The notes under the pieces were generated by a model. That model searched no databases. It worked only from the letters and a program-made list of their open reading frames with translations, and was not told where the DNA came from. Below are positions 1 through 3,136 of a stretch of DNA of 5,814 nucleotides, one piece after another. Each line of letters starts with the position of its first letter. Position 1 is the first letter of the stretch. The position numbers and the translations under genes were made by a program. The stretch lies in NCBI GenBank assembly GCA_910579595.1, contig CAJTVM010000133.1, positions 1-5,814 on the forward strand, in the 5' to 3' direction. The stretch comes from an uncultured Oscillospiraceae bacterium (GTDB lineage: Bacteria > Bacillota > Clostridia > Oscillospirales > Oscillospiraceae).

Positions 1-52
1 ACTTGAGGCTATGCCTTCTTTTTCGTCTTTTTTCAGATTTGCTCATTTATAG

Positions 53-316
53 TATATCTTAGATTTCCTAGACACAAGTTCGGGATGGCTGCGAAACGCA
101 AAAATATATGTATATCGTGTATTAGAATCAACAGAACCCCTTGAGGGCAAGTTGCTTCTTGAGGCTATAAAAGAGTTTTCTCTAATCCAAACTGATTCGA
201 AATGCTGTTTTTGCGTGGATACAGGAACTTTTATACAAGCAAATTCCGAACAAGAGAAAAACATCATAGTTTCAATTGACAACTATGTTGGTGCAGTATA
301 CAAAAATCATTTATAA
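53..316 (+). pseudogene. C-terminal remnant of an unidentified protein
   Basis: This frame is open for 87 codons from just after a TAG (50-52) to a TAA at 314-316. It has no ATG; the only in-frame alternatives are internal (a TTG near 152 and a GTG near 221), and neither has a good ribosome binding site. The translation looks protein-like: it has FLDTSSGWLRNAKIYVYRV near the start, a CCFCVD patch, and ends VSIDNYVGAVYKNHL. The same frame is also open upstream of the TAG, from position 2. The gene may therefore come from outside the window and be broken by this stop or by a frameshift. Its end overlaps the convergent vsr end by 10 bp. I do not recognise the family. It could also be chance open frame in AT-rich DNA, although 87 codons without a stop is unusual at this base composition. 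Confidence 0.33.
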
Positions 317-726
317 CTATTTTCTAACAGTAGTTTTAGTTTTTCCAACAATATTGGTTCGTTCTTTTTCCTTAATTCGCATTCCCATATACGAATGACA
401 GTCCATCCCAAGTTTTCCAGATGTGCTGTGACATCTGCGTCACGGAGAATATTACATTGGCGTTTCTTTTCCCAAAATTCTGCATTCTGCTTTGGAATTG
501 TATTTCTACAGTCATGCCCATGCCAAAAGCAACCGTCTAAAAAAATAGCTATCTTCTGTTTACAAAAGACAATATCTGGCTTCCCATAAATTTTATATTT
601 TCTCCGCCAACCTACTATATTATGACTCCTAAAAAAGGCTATTATTTTTCCTTCAGTTGATGCATTACCAGAACTTTTGATATTGCGCATGATATCAGAG
701 CGCTTTTTCGAGTCATAAATATCCAT
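307..726 (-). CDS. vsr: Very-short-patch mismatch repair endonuclease (Vsr)
   Basis: Vsr nicks DNA 5' of the T in T:G mismatches left by deamination of 5-methylcytosine, protecting genomes that carry a cytosine-C5 methyltransferase. The protein is 139 aa from the ATG at 726, close to the family's usual 140-155. It opens MDIYDSKKRSDIMRNIKSS, the usual Vsr N-terminus. Numbering from that Met, E25 and the catalytic Asp D51 (in YGKPDIVF) fall at the same positions as in the E. coli enzyme. The core is IFLDGCFWHGHDC, with H69 and probable zinc ligands C66, H71, C73 and C116 (in WECEL). PKQNAEFWEKK and LGWTVIRIWE are also family hallmarks. E. coli H64 is Asp here, a common variant as I recall. A GTG at 744 would add six residues but lacks a ribosome binding site. 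The ATG follows AAAGGA, although with tight spacing. No methyltransferase is in the window. Confidence 0.95.
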   Translation of the reverse strand: MDIYDSKKRSDIMRNIKSSGNASTEGKIIAFFRSHNIVGWRRKYKIYGKPDIVFCKQKIAIFLDGCFWHGHDCRNTIPKQNAEFWEKKRQCNILRDADVTAHLENLGWTVIRIWECELRKKNEPILLEKLKLLLENSYK

Positions 727-745
727 ATTCCTTTGGCCCCACACA

Positions 746-773
746 CATATAATTGTTCATTACCTATCGTCAG
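746..773 (-). promoter_or_regulatory. Possible vsr promoter
   Basis: On the minus strand, CTGACG (768-773) is followed after 16 bp by TATATG (746-751). These are weak matches to the sigma-A -35 and -10 boxes. They would give a very short leader before the vsr ATG at 726. The call rests only on these hexamers and their position, and such AT-rich DNA throws up similar pairs by chance. Confidence 0.22.
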
Positions 774-871
774 TTTACAACATTTCCTTCCAAATTTCAA
801 CCCGTAATATGAATACCTAGAGACTTATTCAAAAGTATATAGTTACTGGCCAAGATAGAAGAAAGAAGGAA

Positions 872-905
872 CCCTAAGCGTACTTCGACAGAAACACGCT
901 TAGGG
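872..905 (-). terminator. Hairpin with pyrimidine-rich tail, possible terminator
   Basis: CCCTAAGCGT (872-881) pairs perfectly with ACGCTTAGGG (896-905) across a 14-nt loop. On the minus strand the stem is followed by a T/C-rich run (TTCCTTCTTTCTTC), so it is better placed as a minus-strand terminator for tRNA read-through than as a plus-strand signal. It is the second of two hairpins between the tRNA and vsr, which suggests that vsr is not simply co-transcribed with the tRNA. Confidence 0.45.
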
Positions 906-949
906 CCTTGTCCAGGTATCCGATTTCTCATTTTTCTTTTATAAAGCAC

Positions 950-977
950 AGACCACAAAGCCTTGGCTTTGTGGTCT
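950..977 (-). terminator. Strong 13-bp hairpin just past the tRNA 3' end
   Basis: AGACCACAAAGCC (950-962) and GGCTTTGTGGTCT (965-977) are perfect reverse complements separated by only 2 nt, so the real loop opens a few pairs. The hairpin begins 4 nt beyond the encoded CCA of the minus-strand tRNA, where a terminator or a 3'-processing stem belongs. The tail after the stem on the minus strand (GTGCTTTATAAAAG) is only weakly T-rich, so intrinsic termination is likely but not certain. Confidence 0.6.
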
Positions 978-981
978 ATTT

Positions 982-1057
<76 letters not shown>

Positions 1058-1200
1058 TGTTCAATTTTTGGTAACTTCCTACCAACTTTAACCATTGAAA
1101 CTTCAAATTCATCTAGTATTTAAGGAATTATTTTTGCAAATTCAAGATTTCAAAATCGCCACAAAATTCTGACTTCTTTGGGGTCGCTCACCGGATGATG

Positions 1201-1226
1201 TGCCCTCCCAGCTGAGCTATACCCCC
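1201..1226 (-). repeat. tRNA 5'-end/D-arm fragment, copy 1
   Basis: On the minus strand this reads GGGGGTATAGCTCAGC and continues through the D-arm to GGGCA. The 21 bp at 1205-1225 are identical to 1036-1056 in the tRNA-Ala gene. It has the five 5' Gs that the intact gene lacks, and the adjacent upstream CAT is shared with the intact gene. Similarity ends after the D-stem: no anticodon arm, T-arm or CCA follows, so this is not a functional tRNA. Confidence 0.8.
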
Positions 1227-1305
1227 ATGGTCTTGAAACCCTTGAATTTACTGGGTTTCTGTGTTATTCGATTGTTGTATTTTGCGGGTAGTTTTACTGG
1301 TTAGT

Positions 1306-1331
1306 TGCCCTCCCAGCTGAACTATACCCCC
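1306..1331 (-). repeat. tRNA 5'-end/D-arm fragment, copy 2
   Basis: This 26-bp segment matches copy 1 except for one base (GTTC instead of GCTC in the D-stem) and starts 105 bp from it. On the minus strand it again begins GGGGGTATAG and ends GGGCA. Both fragments have GGGC where the intact tRNA-Ala has GAGC, so they resemble each other more than the intact gene. No remaining tRNA arms follow it. Confidence 0.8.
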
Positions 1332-1366
1332 TCACTAGCAGTAGACAGGCCCACATTCGCATCCAT

Positions 1367-1498
1367 TCACTGCAGCAGCTTCCGCGAGCCATCCTCGAAC
1401 TGGTCGTTCAAGCCTTTCTGCAAAACGCCTACTAATTGTGGGAGAAATCCATGAATTTGAAGTGTAATATTCCGTTGGTTCCAACAGAGATATTCCAA
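1367..1498 (-). pseudogene. Possible short minus-strand coding remnant
   Basis: The minus strand has a 43-codon frame from a TTG at 1498 to a TGA at 1367. It ends with the protein-like string LQKGLNDQFEDGSRKLLQ. There is no ATG and no ribosome binding site, and a stop lies three codons upstream of the TTG. The frame also overlaps the promoter region of the gene at 1589. It may be the tail of a lost gene or simple chance. I do not recognise a family. Confidence 0.2.
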
Positions 1499-1515
1499 TA
1501 TGGTTTATTCCAATA
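1491..1515 (+). repeat. Direct repeats of TATTCCAATA in the promoter region
   Basis: TATTCCAATA occurs at 1491-1500 and again at 1506-1515, a 15-bp period. A third related TTCCAA lies at 1479-1484, within the small inverted repeat GTTGGTTCCAAC (1474-1485). The repeats sit just upstream of, and overlap, the proposed -35 region, which is where an activator or repressor would bind. The binding protein is unknown. Confidence 0.4.
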
Positions 1516-1542
1516 CCGTTTGATATCTGGTATAATTGTACC
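1508..1542 (+). promoter_or_regulatory. Promoter for the Hint/LamG gene pair
   Basis: TATAAT at 1531-1536 is a perfect -10 box, preceded by TGG in extended -10 style. With a 17-bp spacer the -35 would be TTCCAA (1508-1513), a poor match that suggests help from an activator. The -10 box lies within a 14-bp near-palindrome, GGTATAATTGTACC (1529-1542, one mismatched pair), which could be an operator. Transcription from about 1543 would leave a leader of about 45 nt before the ATG at 1589. Confidence 0.55.
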
Positions 1543-1577
1543 CACCCGGTTTTATAAAATCAACCCAATATCATAAC

Positions 1578-1583
1578 AGGAGG
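1578..1583 (+). promoter_or_regulatory. Ribosome binding site for the gene at 1589
   Basis: AGGAGG sits 5 nt before the ATG at 1589. This is a full-strength Shine-Dalgarno sequence and fixes the start. An out-of-frame ATG at 1536 has no comparable site. Confidence 0.85.
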
Positions 1584-1588
1584 ATGCT

Positions 1589-3136
1589 ATGGAAAGCTTT
1601 GACGCGACTTACAGAGGTAACCGCACAGCCGGGACATGCAGGCAGCTGCACCTGCGCGGCGGCGACGCACACTGGTTTGCGCTCCAGTACGGCGGAGAGG
1701 AGCGGATGGAGGGGCAGCTGCCCGCCCTGCATCACGCATGGCGCAAGGGGCCGGAGCGGCCGGTATTAGACAAGAATGCCGGTTTCATGGATGACGCCGC
1801 TATCGAGAGCGTGCGATGGGACGGATACACAAACAGTCTGCTGATACGCACCGCTGTTTCGCTCACCAGGCCGGTGCATTTCCTGGACGAGGTGCTGGAG
1901 GTCTTTACCCAGGACGGCACACGGCTGGCCGTACTGCGCCGGGCCCATGAGGGGGTGCAGCATATGCGCTGGGAGTGCCACACGACGCTCCCGGCGGCTC
2001 AGGAGATACAGGGGGACCACATTGAATTGGACTATACTGTCCTGTGGGCGGACCAGAACAGCGGCGGTCTGTGCGGCCTGCGCCACAGCCGGGACACATT
2101 TCTCGGCCTGCGGGACGGCTGGCTGATCAAGGATATTCATGTGGAGGCTCCGCTGAAAAAGAATGGCGGACAACCGCCTATCAACGTCTGCTATAACCGG
2201 AAGCCCGTCTCACCTCAGGACGTGGATTATACATACCCGGAGAGTTGGAACGCGGCCACAAAGCGGCAGCAGCTCCTCCTGCCGGTAAAGGGCTGGGCAG
2301 AATTTCGGGAGGGCGCGGATACCTTTGAGTCCATCGATCCCGCGACTTTTATCCTGAAGCTGGACTGTCAGAGCGGTGTGGCAAAGTACACCAAAACGGG
2401 CCGCGCCAAGGAGCTGGAGGAGTATTTCACCGCCCGGCAGGAGCCCAGAGGCGTCTCCTTCCAACTGGAGGAGGACTGGCTGGAGAGCGTTCCTGCCGCC
2501 CGGCTGCCGGTCCGGGAGCGGGTGGACTTCTACTTCAGCGTGGAGCTGATCTGCCGGGACGGACGCCGGGCCTTGATGGAGCTGTCCAGCACATTGGAGC
2601 AGCCCTACCCAGGCAGTGCTTTAGTGGGGTGGCTGAATCTGCTGTGGGGCTGTCTGGAGGAGAATACGCTTGTGCTTTTGGGAGACGGTCAGGAGGTTCC
2701 GGTTTGCCGCCTGCAGGTGGGGGATATGGTGCGGACGCCCCAGGGGGCGGATCGGGTCATGAATTGTGTACAGGGGACGGAGAAGGAGCTGCTGGCCGTC
2801 CAGTTGGAAGACGGCAAAATCCTGTACTGCACCGAGCAACACCCTGTGTTCACAGCCCGAGGCCCTGTGCCGGCAGGCAAGCTGACCGGTGAGGACGTGG
2901 TGTGTACGCTGGAGGGCAGCAGTCCGGTGCGTGGGCTCTGGACAGAGAAGCGGGCCGCCGGCGTGTTCAATCTGATCCTGGAGCAGGGACAGCGCTTCTA
3001 CGCCGGGGGCATACTGGTGGGAGACAACGAGCTGCAAGGCCGCCTGGCATCTCCGGCCAGGATAGTGCAAGCCGTTCGGAACCCCTTCGCTGGTGAACAG
3101 GACATCAAGCGATCCATCTGGGAGGAGATAAAATGA
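1589..3136 (+). CDS. Hint-domain (self-processing) protein with novel N-terminal region
   Basis: This 515-aa protein has no signal peptide or membrane segment. Residues 1-350 are mostly beta-type sequence that I cannot assign; this part includes INVCYNRKPVS (198-208) and VDYTYPESW (212-220). Residues 355-480 form a Hint domain, the fold of hedgehog and intein autoprocessing modules. C355 in GCLEENTLVLLGDGQ is the block-A nucleophile, LQVGDMV follows, T415-E-Q-H418 is the block-B TxxH motif, and VFNLILEQGQRFYAGGILV (459-477) is block F. The domain ends in G-D-N480 rather than the usual H-N, and the next residue is Glu rather than Cys, Ser or Thr, so full splicing is unlikely; thioester-driven N-side cleavage remains possible. 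No homing endonuclease is inserted. A 35-residue tail follows. The stop overlaps the start of the next gene, so the two are translationally coupled. The Hint assignment is firm; the overall role is unknown. Confidence 0.9.
   Translation: MESFDATYRGNRTAGTCRQLHLRGGDAHWFALQYGGEERMEGQLPALHHAWRKGPERPVLDKNAGFMDDAAIESVRWDGYTNSLLIRTAVSLTRPVHFLDEVLEVFTQDGTRLAVLRRAHEGVQHMRWECHTTLPAAQEIQGDHIELDYTVLWADQNSGGLCGLRHSRDTFLGLRDGWLIKDIHVEAPLKKNGGQPPINVCYNRKPVSPQDVDYTYPESWNAATKRQQLLLPVKGWAEFREGADTFESIDPATFILKLDCQSGVAKYTKTGRAKELEEYFTARQEPRGVSFQLEEDWLESVPAARLPVRERVDFYFSVELICRDGRRALMELSSTLEQPYPGSALVGWLNLLWGCLEENTLVLLGDGQEVPVCRLQVGDMVRTPQGADRVMNCVQGTEKELLAVQLEDGKILYCTEQHPVFTARGPVPAGKLTGEDVVCTLEGSSPVRGLWTEKRAAGVFNLILEQGQRFYAGGILVGDNELQGRLASPARIVQAVRNPFAGEQDIKRSIWEEIK
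2651..3028 (+). other. Hint domain coding segment (C355 to N480)
   Basis: This is the part of the gene at 1589-3136 that encodes the predicted autoprocessing module of about 126 residues. The nucleophile codon is TGT at 2651-2653, the Asp in place of the usual penultimate His is GAC at 3023-3025, and the terminal Asn is AAC at 3026-3028. The size matches a minimal Hint domain without an endonuclease insertion. Confidence 0.85.
3121..3136 (+). promoter_or_regulatory. Internal RBS and ATGA start-stop overlap
   Basis: GGAGGAG (3121-3127) lies within the last codons of the Hint gene, and its GGAGG core is 7 nt before the ATG at 3133. That ATG overlaps the TGA stop at 3134-3136 (ATGA), a classic arrangement for ribosome re-initiation. 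It indicates one operon and linked expression of the two proteins. Confidence 0.85.

Larger units (their letters stand above)
1058..1588. other. Gene-poor stretch with tRNA fragments and promoter
   Basis: No intact gene is visible in these 531 bp. From left to right there is AT-rich unassigned DNA (1058-1200), a 26-bp tRNA 5' fragment (1201-1226), a 7-bp-stem hairpin GAAACCC/GGGTTTC (1235-1259), a second tRNA 5' fragment (1306-1331), a more GC-rich patch with a possible minus-strand coding remnant (1367-1498), and the promoter and leader of the gene starting at 1589. The mix of broken pieces suggests an old rearrangement or duplication site next to the tRNA. Confidence 0.6.

Noticed and set aside
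43..282. 79-codon minus-strand frame at the left edge
   Set aside because: It is antisense to a more protein-like plus-strand frame, has low-complexity composition and shows no family motif.
1201..1331. CRISPR array or attL/attR pair
   Set aside because: There are only two repeats with a long unrelated spacer, the repeats are tRNA 5' ends, and no cas gene or integrase is present. Attachment sites normally copy the tRNA 3' end.
1345..1467. Plus-strand frame ending LIVGEIHEFEV
   Set aside because: It has about 40 codons, no start codon or ribosome binding site, and overlaps the competing minus-strand remnant, so support is too weak.
1766..2173. 135-codon minus-strand frame, and 2621-3070 on the minus strand
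   Set aside because: Both lie wholly antisense to the Hint gene, and the second is opposite the well-supported Hint domain itself.
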